This document shows, piece by piece, positions 34,678-44,301 of a DNA stretch of 64,000 nt (position 1 is the first letter of the stretch; each line of letters opens with the position of its first letter). A program made the position numbers and the translations under genes. Source of the stretch: Kribbella antiqua (GTDB taxonomy: Bacteria > Actinomycetota > Actinomycetes > Propionibacteriales > Kribbellaceae); NCBI RefSeq assembly GCF_004345665.1, contig NZ_SLWR01000010.1, positions 289,686 through 353,685 of the forward strand, read 5' to 3'. The notes under the pieces were generated by a model. It saw only the letters and a program-made list of their open reading frames with translations. It did no database searches and was not told where the DNA came from.

Positions 34678-37600
34678 CTACTTGATCAGGCTCCAAGGAC
34701 CGCGGGGGTCGCCCGGGGCCTGGTTTCGGGTGTACCAGCGGGCTTGGTACCTGTGGTCCTGGTTGATGACGATGTCGCCCTTGGTGAAGATGCGGGACGC
34801 TGTCCAGATCGTCGTACCGTCCTCGGTCATGGCGAGTTCCTGCCAGGCGCCGCGCGGGTCGCCGGGCTGCTGGTGGATGCTCGCCCAGGCAGCCAGGTAC
34901 GGCTTGCCGTTGTAGCTGACCTTGGCGTCGGCCTTGTAGAGCGTCGTCGACTTCCACGCCGGCGGCAGGTTGACCGTCACTGTGCCGGTCGCCTGAGCGG
35001 CCTCGAGTGAGTCGCTGCCGGAGTACGACGCGGTCAGCGTGTGGCTGCCGGCTGCGAGGCCGACGGGGAGCGTGAACTTCGCCGTACCGCCAGACAGACT
35101 CGCCGAGCCGCGGACCTTGTCGCCCTCGCGCAGTTCGACAGTGCCAGTCACCGGGACTGGGCTGGCGTCCACCTTGACCGTCACGGTTGCCGCCGTACTC
35201 CAGTTCACCGGAGCAGAGGTCATGGTCACGGCCGGCTTGCCCTTCGCCGTCCGGAACACCGCCGGCTGCGCGACAGCCACACCGTCATCCGCACTCTTCG
35301 CCGAAACGATCCAGCTGTACGACGTCGCAGGCGTAAGGCCCGGCCAAGTCACCGAAGCCGTGCCGTTCGCCGCGACTGAGTCGGAGCCGATGACGGTGGT
35401 CGGCACGTAGGCCGCCAGCGACTCGGTCGAGAAGGACGTCTTGCGGGTGGTGAGGTCGACCGGCAGGGTCAGGTTGTCCTCGGCACCGTTGTACCGCGGC
35501 TTGGTCTGGCTGCCGTCCTGGCGGATGTCGTACTCGGTCGCCCCGTAGTTGTTGAGGAACGGCGAGTAGGTGTCGATCTTCATCACCGACCGCTTGACAT
35601 CGAACTGCAGCAGCCGCAGGAAGCTCGCGCCGAACTGCAAGCGGTCGGTCGCCTTGTGGTCGACAACGCCATCGCTGTTGACATCAATGTTGCCATTGGC
35701 ATCGACCTTCGAGGGCCACAGCTCACCCGCGGGCACTGTGTAGAACTGGTAGTCCGCGAGCAGCTCGACCACGTCGTGCGCGACCGTCACGCCGACGTTC
35801 GTCTTCAGGTTGGTGCCGACGCCGTGCTCGTGGCCGGCCAGCACCAGGAAGACGTTCGGGTTGCTCTCGACGACCTGTTTGTACAGCGGTGAGCCGTCCG
35901 GTGCGGAGAAGTCGGCGCCACGACCGTCCGGGTTCGCTGACGGCCGGAGGTAGTCGTGTGACAGCAGGATCCCGTTGTGGTCCTTGTACCGCTTGAAGAT
36001 CGAGTCGGCCCACTTGGCCTCCTGCGGCGTCACGCCGTACGAGAGACCGACCGCGACGAAGTCCAGACCGCCGGCGGAGAAGAGGACGTAGTTGTTCTGG
36101 TTGTCCTCGCCGGGCGTCGTGGTGCCATCCGCCTGGATCTGCTCGTCCCAGGCGTGGTACTCGCTTCCGGTTGGCCAGGCGCCGGATGCCTGCTGATACC
36201 GGTGTGCGCTGAAGACCTGGCTGAAGCGGGAGTGCCGACCAGTCTCGGCGCCGAGCTGGTTGTCGTGGTTGCCGGCGATGACCTGGTTCACCACGCCCTT
36301 GTCGTCGAGGATCTTCTGGAAGCTCGAGGCGACCGCGAGTTCCTTCTGCACCTGCTCGTCCAGACCGGGCCGCTGCAGCGTTCCGTCCGGCTTCTTGGCG
36401 AGCGGGTCGTAGTAGTCGTTCTCGATGATGTCGCCGGTGTGCGCGGTGTAGGCGATCTTCCGGTTTGTCGCATTGTCGGCAATCCACTGAGTGGTGTTCC
36501 GGTACGCCGACGCCCAGATCGCCTGCTCCTCGGCGGTTTCCACGTCCGACGGCTCGGTCTGGCCGTCGAAGTCGTCGTACGTGCCGCCGGCCGCCCCTTC
36601 GGTGAGGTACTGCGTGTCGGTGAAGTGCGCGATCGCGAAGTCGTACGCCGACGGGTCCTCGAGGTGGTCCTTGTCGTTCTGCGCCGACGCGTCACGCGGC
36701 GACAGGTCGTCGGCGAACGGGTCCTCGCCGGTGACCAGTACATGGACGGTGTCGCCGTCGCGGTAGCGGTTCTCGAGTTGCGTCGTCAGCGCTGTGGTCT
36801 TGTCGGCCTGACCCCGCGAGCTGGTGAGTGCGATCCACCTGGCGCCGTCCCACACTCGCAGGGCGACGACTCGCTCCGGGTCGATGGTGCCCTCCCAGCG
36901 CAGCGTCGGCGTCCTACCGGTGCTGCCGAGCTTGACGTCGTACCGCTGGAAGACCACGTCGCGACCGGACGGCGTGCTGACCGACTTGCCGTCCAGCGGC
37001 CGCAGCGAGTTGACGTCGACGCTGCCGTCGTGCGCGACATCGAGCGTCGTCGGTACGGCGGATGCCTCGCCCTGGTAGCCCGTGGACGGAGTGACGACGT
37101 CGGCCTTGGTGAAGGTCGCCGTCAGCTGTACGCCGTCCTCGCCGGGGATCTTGGCTTCGAGCTTGGCAGCCGGTGAGTTGGTGCCAGTGACGGTGGCGGT
37201 GAGGTCGGCCGGGACATCCGGGATGCTCGCGCTGGTGAACTGGATTTCGCGGGTGGCGGTGTTGCCGAGGGCATCGGTCGCGGTGATCGCGATCGTGTGC
37301 GCTCCGGCGGGCAGGCCGTGACCGATCTGGCCGCCTTGCTCGACCGCTTTGCCGTCCAACGAGATCGCCGGCTGACCGACGATGCCCGACGCGTCCTTGA
37401 GGTTCACCGTCAAAGCCACGGTCGACGTGAGTCGCTGGCCGTTCGCCGGGACACTGCTCTCGATCTCGGGCGCGGTGTTGTCGACGGTGAAGTGCCGGCT
37501 CGCGGTCTTCTCCCCCACCGCGGCCTCGATGGTGTGCCGGCCGTCCGGCAACCGCGTGGTGTCGACATCCGCCCGCAGACCCAGCGGCGGCAGCGTCACG

Positions 37601-39453
37601 CCGAACTCAGCGGAGACGTCGAACAGGATCGTCTTGTCCAGTACGCCGTTGTTGCTACTGCTGCAGCTTCCGTCGCCGACGGACACGGTGACCGGCGTAC
37701 CGGCGGGGTAGCTGGCCGAGCCGATCGTGACCGTGGTCCCGGCGATCTCCTTGGTGAGCTGAGTCGCCTTGGCTCCGATCGGTTCGAGCTTGAAGTCGCG
37801 GAGCGTGTAGTCGTCGTAGTTGTCGCAGCCGCCGGGCTTTGTGCTGCCGTGGTCGTTGCCGGCGACGAACTCGATCGCGTTGACGCCTGGGACCAGCCAC
37901 TCGTTCGGGAAGGTCAGGTCGGCGACCTCCTTCTCCCAGATGCCGAGGTTCAGCGGGATGCCGTTGATCAGCACCTTGTTGTCGTAGCCGTTGTCCGCAC
38001 CGTTGCCGCCGACAAAGACCTTCAGATGCGCGTCGCCGCCGCTGCCGAGAGTCTCGATCGTCCGCGTCGTCGGCGCATCCGCGATGGCGAAGTGGAACTC
38101 GGCTTCCTTGTTCGCGCCGCAGGTTCCGTCGCCCAGGGCAAGGATCGCGTCCGTGGTCGCCGCTTTGGCGCCGGCCGTGACGAGGTACGTCGTACCGGGG
38201 ATGACTGTGCCCGCGGTGCTCAGAGCGAGGCCGGGGCCGCTGATCTTGAAGTCGTCGTGGTTCGCGCAGGTGGCGCCGTTGAGGGTGCCGTTGTAGTCAC
38301 CGGTCTTCACCTCGATGACGTTGTCGCCGGGGTGCAGGAGTCGGGTCGGGAACTTCAGGCTGACGTTCTCCGCGCCGCCGACGCCGTAGTCGCCGCCGAG
38401 GTCGACTTTGTTGCCGTTGACAAGCAAGTAGTTGTGGTACTTCGCCTCGACCGAGTTGCCCGCCTCGATGGTGATCCCGAACGTCGCCGTACCGGCTGCC
38501 AGAGTCTCGGCGTTGCCGGCCGCGGTGCCGTCGATGGCGAGGGAGTCGACCCGGTCGCCGCTGCCCGTCGGCAGAGCCGCGATCACCGGTTGAGTACGCC
38601 GTACGACGGAACCGTCGGCCGGAGTCACCTTCGCGGCGCCGGCCGGGGCGTTGTTGACGTCGACGGTGACGGTGGTGGTCGCGCCTGAGGTCGTGGTCGC
38701 GGTGATGGTGTGGGAGCCGTTGGACAGCATGGTGGTGTCCAGGTCGATGCTCAAGCCCGCCGTACTGCCGGGCTCGCCGGAGACGACGAAGGTGAGGTCC
38801 TGGGTCAGCGCCTTCTTCGACGTACCGCAGGTCCCGTCGCCGAGGTTGTAGCTGAACGCGTTCTGCTCGCCGTCGGCGACCACACCGAGGAGGCTCAGGC
38901 TGATGCTGCTCAGCGCGAAGTCGTCGTAGTTCGGGCAGCGGAGGCCCTCGCCGTACGGGAGGGCCTCGACGCCGACCGCGGTGGTGCTGGTGGTGTCGAC
39001 CCAGTTCGCTCCGGCGTACACGGTGATGGTGTTGCTGCCTTCGTGCAGCCATGCGCCGGGGAAATCGAGGGTGCCGGTGCGTCCGCCGGCGACATCGGGG
39101 AAGGCGATGCGGTCCGTGCGGCCGTTGACAGTGAAGTAGTTGTGGTAGCGCGCCTCGGTGCCGTTGCCGCCCATGTCGAACGCGAAGTGTGCGGTGCCGG
39201 CCGTCTTGCCGGCGTCCACCGGCTTGCCGTCGATGGTCAGTGCGGTGACCGAGTCGTTCTCGGTGACCGGCTCGGCGGTGAGCTCGACCGTACCTTCGAG
39301 GGTTTGCCCGTCGCGGACGCTGAGCGCCGGCCCGTTGCCGGTGGTGGTCTCGGCTCCTGCGGACGAGGGGTGGATCGCGGCGACGGATCCGGCGATGAGT
39401 GCGGCTGCCAGCAGGGGCCAAAGCGTCCTGCCCAGGCGCGGGCGGTGGGTCAT
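34678..39453 (-). CDS. large secreted multidomain metallophosphoesterase
   Basis: 1591 residues. A signal peptide spans about 1-34 (LLAAALIAGSVAAIHPSSAGA). Three related beta-rich modules fill residues 40-650; each has a C-x-[NH]-[YH]-DD motif (CPNYDD, CANHDD, CDNYDD) followed by a GDGTC or GDGSC motif, and Ig-like segments separate them. The calcineurin-like phosphoesterase domain runs about 935-1240: FTDTQY, HTGDIIEND, AGNHDNQ, LLSHDYL, LAGHEHG carry the two-metal ligands. Fibronectin/Ig-like domains follow, then two C-terminal CBM5/12-type chitin-binding modules with Trp residues and QAPGDPRGPW endings. An extracellular phosphatase held on a chitin- or glycan-rich surface is inferred. Confidence 0.9.
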   Translation of the reverse strand: MTHRPRLGRTLWPLLAAALIAGSVAAIHPSSAGAETTTGNGPALSVRDGQTLEGTVELTAEPVTENDSVTALTIDGKPVDAGKTAGTAHFAFDMGGNGTEARYHNYFTVNGRTDRIAFPDVAGGRTGTLDFPGAWLHEGSNTITVYAGANWVDTTSTTAVGVEALPYGEGLRCPNYDDFALSSISLSLLGVVADGEQNAFSYNLGDGTCGTSKKALTQDLTFVVSGEPGSTAGLSIDLDTTMLSNGSHTITATTTSGATTTVTVDVNNAPAGAAKVTPADGSVVRRTQPVIAALPTGSGDRVDSLAIDGTAAGNAETLAAGTATFGITIEAGNSVEAKYHNYLLVNGNKVDLGGDYGVGGAENVSLKFPTRLLHPGDNVIEVKTGDYNGTLNGATCANHDDFKISGPGLALSTAGTVIPGTTYLVTAGAKAATTDAILALGDGTCGANKEAEFHFAIADAPTTRTIETLGSGGDAHLKVFVGGNGADNGYDNKVLINGIPLNLGIWEKEVADLTFPNEWLVPGVNAIEFVAGNDHGSTKPGGCDNYDDYTLRDFKLEPIGAKATQLTKEIAGTTVTIGSASYPAGTPVTVSVGDGSCSSSNNGVLDKTILFDVSAEFGVTLPPLGLRADVDTTRLPDGRHTIEAAVGEKTASRHFTVDNTAPEIESSVPANGQRLTSTVALTVNLKDASGIVGQPAISLDGKAVEQGGQIGHGLPAGAHTIAITATDALGNTATREIQFTSASIPDVPADLTATVTGTNSPAAKLEAKIPGEDGVQLTATFTKADVVTPSTGYQGEASAVPTTLDVAHDGSVDVNSLRPLDGKSVSTPSGRDVVFQRYDVKLGSTGRTPTLRWEGTIDPERVVALRVWDGARWIALTSSRGQADKTTALTTQLENRYRDGDTVHVLVTGEDPFADDLSPRDASAQNDKDHLEDPSAYDFAIAHFTDTQYLTEGAAGGTYDDFDGQTEPSDVETAEEQAIWASAYRNTTQWIADNATNRKIAYTAHTGDIIENDYYDPLAKKPDGTLQRPGLDEQVQKELAVASSFQKILDDKGVVNQVIAGNHDNQLGAETGRHSRFSQVFSAHRYQQASGAWPTGSEYHAWDEQIQADGTTTPGEDNQNNYVLFSAGGLDFVAVGLSYGVTPQEAKWADSIFKRYKDHNGILLSHDYLRPSANPDGRGADFSAPDGSPLYKQVVESNPNVFLVLAGHEHGVGTNLKTNVGVTVAHDVVELLADYQFYTVPAGELWPSKVDANGNIDVNSDGVVDHKATDRLQFGASFLRLLQFDVKRSVMKIDTYSPFLNNYGATEYDIRQDGSQTKPRYNGAEDNLTLPVDLTTRKTSFSTESLAAYVPTTVIGSDSVAANGTASVTWPGLTPATSYSWIVSAKSADDGVAVAQPAVFRTAKGKPAVTMTSAPVNWSTAATVTVKVDASPVPVTGTVELREGDKVRGSASLSGGTAKFTLPVGLAAGSHTLTASYSGSDSLEAAQATGTVTVNLPPAWKSTTLYKADAKVSYNGKPYLAAWASIHQQPGDPRGAWQELAMTEDGTTIWTASRIFTKGDIVINQDHRYQARWYTRNQAPGDPRGPWSLIK

Positions 39454-39595
39454 GGGCGGACTGTGTCTTTTTTCCGCGAATTCGTGGACTTTGGTAAGGA
39501 ACGTACAGGTGAACAGAAGTTGATCACTCAGGCATGCGTGATCGCGGACCGTCGGTGCCTAGACTTCGAGGTGTCGGCTCTTTGTGGAGGACTGC

Positions 39596-41092
39596 ATGCC
39601 TGACCGTACTCAGACCATCGCGTATCCCGCTCCCGGTTCGCGGCCGTCGCGGCGGGATCCGGAGCCACTGGCGCCGCATGTGATCGTGCTGTTCGGCGCG
39701 ACCGGAGATCTGGCCAAGCGCAAGCTGCTGCCTGGGTTGGCGTATCTGCAGCAGTCCAAGTTCGCGCCCGACGTACGGATCATCGGTTCGGCGGTCGAGG
39801 ACATCACTCCGGACGAGTTCCGCGCCAGGGCTCGCGAGGCGGTGGAGCGGTTCGGGACACACCAGTTCACCGACGAGGAGTGGGCACAGTTCGCCGAGCG
39901 GCTCGACTACGTGCCGGTGACGGCCGGGCCGGAGGCGCTCGCGACCGCGGTGAAGGCGGCCGAAGCGTTGCTCGGCCCGGATGCCTGTCGGCTGCATTAC
40001 CTCTCGGTGCCGCCGAAGGCCGCGCAGTCGGTGATCGCGATGCTGCGCGACGCGGACCTGGTCGACCGGGCCCGGGTGGTGATGGAGAAGCCGTTCGGCG
40101 ACGACCTGGCCAGCGCGATCGAGCTGAACAACTACGTGCACGAGACGTTCGACGAGTCGCAGATCTTCCGGATCGACCACTTCCTCGGCAAGGAGGCGGC
40201 GCTCAACATCCTCGCGTTCCGGTTCGCGAACGGGTTGTTCGAGCCGATCTGGAACCGCAACTTCATCGACCACATCCAGATCGACATCCCCGAATCGCTC
40301 GGGCTCGACCAGCGGGCCGCATTCTACGAGCCGACCGGCGCGTTCAAGGACATGGTCGTCACGCATCTGCTGCAGGTGCTGTCGTTCGTCGCGATGGAGC
40401 CGCCGACCGCGCTGGAGCCGCGGGCGATCTCCGAGGAGAAGAACAAGGTCTTCCGGTCCATGCTCCCGATCCAGCCGACTGAAGTCGTACGGGGTCAGTA
40501 CGGCGGTTATCGCACCGAGCAGGGGGTCGCGCCGGACTCCGACACCGAGACGTTCATCGCGATGAAGGTCGGGATCGACAACTGGCGGTGGGCCGGCGTG
40601 CCGTTCTACCTGCGCACCGGCAAGCGGATGGCGGAGGGGATGCGGATCATCTCGATCGCCTTCAAGGAAGCGCCGAAGACGATGTTCCCGGCGGGCTCCG
40701 GGGTCGGGTCGCAGGGACCGGACCACCTGACTTTCGACTTGGCCGACTCGTCCCGGGTGTCTCTGTCGTTCTACGGCAAGCGGCCCGGTCCGGGGATGCG
40801 GCTGGAGAAGCTGTCGATGCAGTTCTCGACCCAGGAGACCGAGAGCGCGGGCGACGTACTGGAGGCGTACGAGCGGTTGATCCTGGACGCCATGCGCGGC
40901 GACCACACCCTCTTCACCACCGCCGAGGGCATCGAGTCGCTGTGGGACCGCTCGGCTTTGTTGCTGGAGGACCCGCCCCCGGTCAAGCCCTACCAACCCG
41001 GCACCTGGGGCCCGAACGCCATCCACCAACTCATCGCCCCCCGAGCCTGGCGCCTCCCCTTCGAACGAGAATGGCGCGAATCCAAGCCGTAG
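39596..41092 (+). CDS. zwf: glucose-6-phosphate dehydrogenase
   Basis: 498 residues from ATG 39596, which has GGAGG upstream; the frame also opens at GTG 39584 but that codon precedes the ribosome binding site. NADP-binding FGATGDLAKRKL and the active-site RIDHFLGKEA are present. It makes 6-phosphogluconolactone and NADPH. It stands alone, without opcA, pgl or tal as neighbours, so it is probably not the main zwf-opcA locus. A TAGACT at 39560-39565 could be its -10 box. Confidence 0.95.
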   Translation: MPDRTQTIAYPAPGSRPSRRDPEPLAPHVIVLFGATGDLAKRKLLPGLAYLQQSKFAPDVRIIGSAVEDITPDEFRARAREAVERFGTHQFTDEEWAQFAERLDYVPVTAGPEALATAVKAAEALLGPDACRLHYLSVPPKAAQSVIAMLRDADLVDRARVVMEKPFGDDLASAIELNNYVHETFDESQIFRIDHFLGKEAALNILAFRFANGLFEPIWNRNFIDHIQIDIPESLGLDQRAAFYEPTGAFKDMVVTHLLQVLSFVAMEPPTALEPRAISEEKNKVFRSMLPIQPTEVVRGQYGGYRTEQGVAPDSDTETFIAMKVGIDNWRWAGVPFYLRTGKRMAEGMRIISIAFKEAPKTMFPAGSGVGSQGPDHLTFDLADSSRVSLSFYGKRPGPGMRLEKLSMQFSTQETESAGDVLEAYERLILDAMRGDHTLFTTAEGIESLWDRSALLLEDPPPVKPYQPGTWGPNAIHQLIAPRAWRLPFEREWRESKP

Positions 41093-41182
41093 CCCGAGAC
41101 ATTGCCCTGGCCCGGCTCTGAGGCGCACTATCGAGGTGTGATGTGAGTCACAAACACCTCAGAGCCTAGAGGGGGTGGGTGA

Positions 41183-41416
41183 ATGACCGGGACCAGGACG
41201 CATCTGACTGGGGAGCGGGCGCCGTGTGGGCGGATGGGCGACGCGGACCGTAGCCAGGAGGACGACTTCGAGGGCTTCCGGCTGGACGACATGCACTTTG
41301 CCTGTGGCTGCCGGCAGATGCGGCACGAGTTCCACGACGGCAGCCTGCGGATCCGGACCGTGCGGCACGACGGCAAGATCCTGCTGGACGAACACAGCGG
41401 CGATCATGAGGCCTGA
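41183..41416 (+). CDS. small Cys-containing protein before frdA
   Basis: 77 residues, not recognised. It is acidic and His-rich, with Cys15 and a CGC motif in HFACGCRQMRHEFHDG, so a metal or Fe-S role is conceivable but unproven. The start is well supported: GGGGGTGGGTGA precedes ATG 41183, and its stop is only 3 bp before the frdA ATG. Cotranscription with frdABCD suggests a role in assembly or regulation of that complex. Confidence 0.7.
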   Translation: MTGTRTHLTGERAPCGRMGDADRSQEDDFEGFRLDDMHFACGCRQMRHEFHDGSLRIRTVRHDGKILLDEHSGDHEA

Positions 41417-41419
41417 TCG

Positions 41420-43162
41420 ATGAGCACCTTTCACGATGTCGTGGTGATTGGGGGCGGCGGCGCCGGGTTGAGAGCTGCTATCGCGGTGGCTGAGACCAAC
41501 CCGGCGCTCCGGGTGGCCGTCATCTCGAAGGTCTATCCGATGCGCAGCCATACGGTGTCCGCCGAAGGCGGCGCCGCTGCTGTCTCTGCGGCAGACGACA
41601 GTCTCGACGAGCACGCGTACGACACGGTGTCCGGTGGCGACTGGCTCTGCGACCAGGACGCCGTAGAGGCGTTCGTCGCCGAAGCGCCGCGGGAACTGCT
41701 CCGGCTCGAACACTGGGGTTGCCCGTGGAGCCGGCAGCCGGACGGGCGGATCGCCGTACGGGCGTTCGGTGGGATGAAGAAGAAGCGCACGTGGTTCGCC
41801 GCCGACCGGACCGGGTTCCACCTGCTGCACACGCTCTTCCAGACCGCGCTTTCGTACTCCGACATCGTCCGGTACGACGAGTGGTATGTCACCAAGATCC
41901 TCGTCGACGACGGACGCGCGTACGGCGTCGTGGCAATCGAACTGGCGACGGGACGGATCGAGACCATCACGGCCAGCGCGGTGATCGTCTGCACGGGCGG
42001 CTGTGGACGCGTCTTCCCGTTCACCACGAACGCCAACATCAAGACCGGCGACGGGATGGCGCTCGCGTATCGGGCCGGCGCCGCATTGAAGGACATGGAG
42101 TTTGTCCAGTACCACCCGACCGGCCTGCCCTTCACCGGCATCCTCATCACCGAGGCGGCCCGGGCGGAGGGTGGCTGGCTGCTCAACAAGGACGGCTACC
42201 GGTACCTGCAGGACTACGACCTCGGTACGCCGACACCCGACCCGGTCCTACGCAATATGGAGCTCGGGCCGCGGGATCGGCTGTCGCAGGCGTTCGTGCA
42301 CGAGTTCGAGAAGGGCCGGACGATCGATACGCCGTACGGGCCGGTGGTGAATCTCGACCTGCGGCACCTGGGGGCGAAGCTGATCGACGCGAAGCTGCCG
42401 TTCGTGCGGGAGCTGTGTTCGAAGTACCAGAACATCGATCCGGTGACCTCGCTGGTCCCGGTACGCCCGGTAGTGCACTACATGATGGGCGGCATCCACA
42501 CCGACATTCGCGGCGCGACGTCCCTGGACGGTCTGTACGCAGCCGGTGAGGTCGCCTGCGTCAGCATCAACGGCGCCAACCGCCTCGGGTCGAACTCGTT
42601 GCCGGAGTGCCTCGTCTTCGGCAACCGCGCCGGGCGGGCCGCTGCCGTCTTCGCCGCGCGCTACCGTCAGGCCGTACCTTCTGCTGTGCAGGCGATGGCC
42701 CGCGATGAGGAGCGGCGGCTGGCCGAGGAGCTGGCACGGCACGCGGAGGGGCACGAGCGGATCGCGGACATCCGGACCGAGATGCAGACCACGATGGAGA
42801 ACGGCGCCGGGATCTTCCGCGACGGTGATTCGTTGACCAAGGCATCCGATCAGTTGCACGAGCTGCGGATGCGGTTCGCGCATGCCGCGATCGATGATCA
42901 CAGCAAGGATTTCAACACCGAGCTGATCGCGTTGCTCGAGCTCGGTTTCATGATGGATGTTGCCGAGAGCATCATCGCGTGCGCGCTGCAGCGGGAGGAG
43001 TCGCGGGGAGCGCATCAGCGGACCGATTTCCCTCGTCGTGACGACGAGCGGTTCCTTGCACATTCGCTGATCCAGCGTGGGGCTGACGGCACCGGCCGGG
43101 TCAGCTATCTCCCGGTGACGATCACCCGGTGGCCGCCTGGGGAACGGATCTACGGGAGGTAG
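41420..43162 (+). CDS. frdA: fumarate reductase/succinate dehydrogenase flavoprotein subunit
   Basis: 580 residues. FAD is bound by VVIGGGGAGLRAAIA; the His that carries covalent FAD is in MRSHTVSAEGG. Active-site residues appear in HPTGLP and VPVRPVVHYMMGGI. It interconverts fumarate and succinate. The order A-B-C-D with two small anchors points to the quinol:fumarate reductase branch. It follows the small Cys protein by 3 bp and precedes frdB by 3 bp. Confidence 0.95.
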   Translation: MSTFHDVVVIGGGGAGLRAAIAVAETNPALRVAVISKVYPMRSHTVSAEGGAAAVSAADDSLDEHAYDTVSGGDWLCDQDAVEAFVAEAPRELLRLEHWGCPWSRQPDGRIAVRAFGGMKKKRTWFAADRTGFHLLHTLFQTALSYSDIVRYDEWYVTKILVDDGRAYGVVAIELATGRIETITASAVIVCTGGCGRVFPFTTNANIKTGDGMALAYRAGAALKDMEFVQYHPTGLPFTGILITEAARAEGGWLLNKDGYRYLQDYDLGTPTPDPVLRNMELGPRDRLSQAFVHEFEKGRTIDTPYGPVVNLDLRHLGAKLIDAKLPFVRELCSKYQNIDPVTSLVPVRPVVHYMMGGIHTDIRGATSLDGLYAAGEVACVSINGANRLGSNSLPECLVFGNRAGRAAAVFAARYRQAVPSAVQAMARDEERRLAEELARHAEGHERIADIRTEMQTTMENGAGIFRDGDSLTKASDQLHELRMRFAHAAIDDHSKDFNTELIALLELGFMMDVAESIIACALQREESRGAHQRTDFPRRDDERFLAHSLIQRGADGTGRVSYLPVTITRWPPGERIYGR

Positions 43163-43165
43163 TCG

Positions 43166-43909
43166 ATGGCAGACGAAATCACACTCGAGGTGGCGCGCTA
43201 TCGGCCTGAGGTCGACTCTTCGCCGGTCATGCAGAGCTATCAGGTGCCGCTGCGCGAACACTGGGCGGTCCTCGATGGGCTGACGTACATCAAGGATCAA
43301 CTGGACGGGACGCTGTCGTTCCGGTGGTCGTGCCGGATGGGCATCTGCGGCAGTTGCGGGATGACGGTCAACGGCGAACCAGTGCTGAGCTGCGCGACCT
43401 TCCTGACCGACTACGCCCCTGGTCCGGTGCGGGTCGAGCCGTTGCACAACTTCCCGGTGATCCGCGACCTCGTCATCGACATCGAGGACTTCATGGCGAA
43501 GCTGCCGACGGTGAAGCCGTGGATCGTGCGGGACGTGCAGAGCCCGGTCGAGCAGGGCGAGTACCTGCAGACGCCGGAGGAGCTGGAGGAGTACCAGCAG
43601 TACAGCATGTGCATCAACTGCATGCTCTGCTACTCGGCCTGCCCGGTGTACGCGCTCGAGCCGGAGTTCATCGGGCCGGCCGCGATCGCGCTCGCACAGC
43701 GGTACAACCTCGACTCGCGGGACGAGGGTGCTGCGGAGCGTCTGGAGGTGCTTTCTTCGCCTGAAGGGATTTGGGCGTGCACGTTCGTCGGGGAGTGCAG
43801 CGCGGCGTGCCCGAAGGGGGTTGATCCGGCGGGCGCGATCCAGCGGTACAAACTCACCGCTGCAACCCAGACTGTGAAGAACTTGCTGATGCCAAGGAGC
43901 AAGCGGTGA
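43166..43909 (+). CDS. frdB: fumarate reductase iron-sulfur subunit
   Basis: 247 residues. Cysteines for three clusters are visible: CRMGICGSCG for [2Fe-2S], CINCMLCYSACP for [4Fe-4S] and CTFVGECSAACPKGVDP for [3Fe-4S] and ligand completion. It passes electrons between quinone and FrdA. GGGAGG precedes the ATG. Its stop overlaps the frdC GTG by 4 bp. Confidence 0.95.
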   Translation: MADEITLEVARYRPEVDSSPVMQSYQVPLREHWAVLDGLTYIKDQLDGTLSFRWSCRMGICGSCGMTVNGEPVLSCATFLTDYAPGPVRVEPLHNFPVIRDLVIDIEDFMAKLPTVKPWIVRDVQSPVEQGEYLQTPEELEEYQQYSMCINCMLCYSACPVYALEPEFIGPAAIALAQRYNLDSRDEGAAERLEVLSSPEGIWACTFVGECSAACPKGVDPAGAIQRYKLTAATQTVKNLLMPRSKR

Positions 43910-44301
43910 CGGCCTCGACGGGGCGATCCTACAGGCGGCCGATCGCGTTGTTCTGGTGGCTTTCCCGGCGCTCGTATCTGCTCTTCGTCTTGCGTGAGCT
44001 GAGCGCTGTCTTCGTCGCCTGGTTCGTGGTTTACCTGCTCCTGCTGGTGAACGCGATCGGCGACGGCGCTCCGTCGTACGCGCGCTTCGTCGACTGGAGC
44101 GGGTCCTCGTGGGTCCTCGTCCTCAACCTGATCGCGCTCGCCTTCGTGCTGCTGCACGTGGTGACCTGGTTCGGTTTGGCGCCTCGGGCAATGGTCGTCC
44201 GCCTCCGCGGCCATCGCATCCCACCACCGCAGATCGTTGCCGCCCACTACCTGGCCTGGTTGTTGCTCTCAGCAATCGTCGCCTGGGTGGTGCTCCGATG
44301 A
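43906..44301 (+). CDS. frdC: fumarate reductase membrane anchor FrdC
   Basis: 131 residues, three transmembrane helices. The N-terminus (YRRPIALFWWLSRRSYLLFVLRE, split by short gaps from the E. coli pattern) keeps the Arg-Pro and paired Trp of FrdC. AAGGAGC precedes the GTG. It binds quinone with FrdD. No heme-ligand pattern is evident, in line with the heme-free type D enzymes. Confidence 0.9.
   Translation: MTASTGRSYRRPIALFWWLSRRSYLLFVLRELSAVFVAWFVVYLLLLVNAIGDGAPSYARFVDWSGSSWVLVLNLIALAFVLLHVVTWFGLAPRAMVVRLRGHRIPPPQIVAAHYLAWLLLSAIVAWVVLR

Noticed and set aside
39524..41128. 534-residue minus-strand frame over zwf
   Set aside because: Antisense shadow of a certain glucose-6-phosphate dehydrogenase gene.
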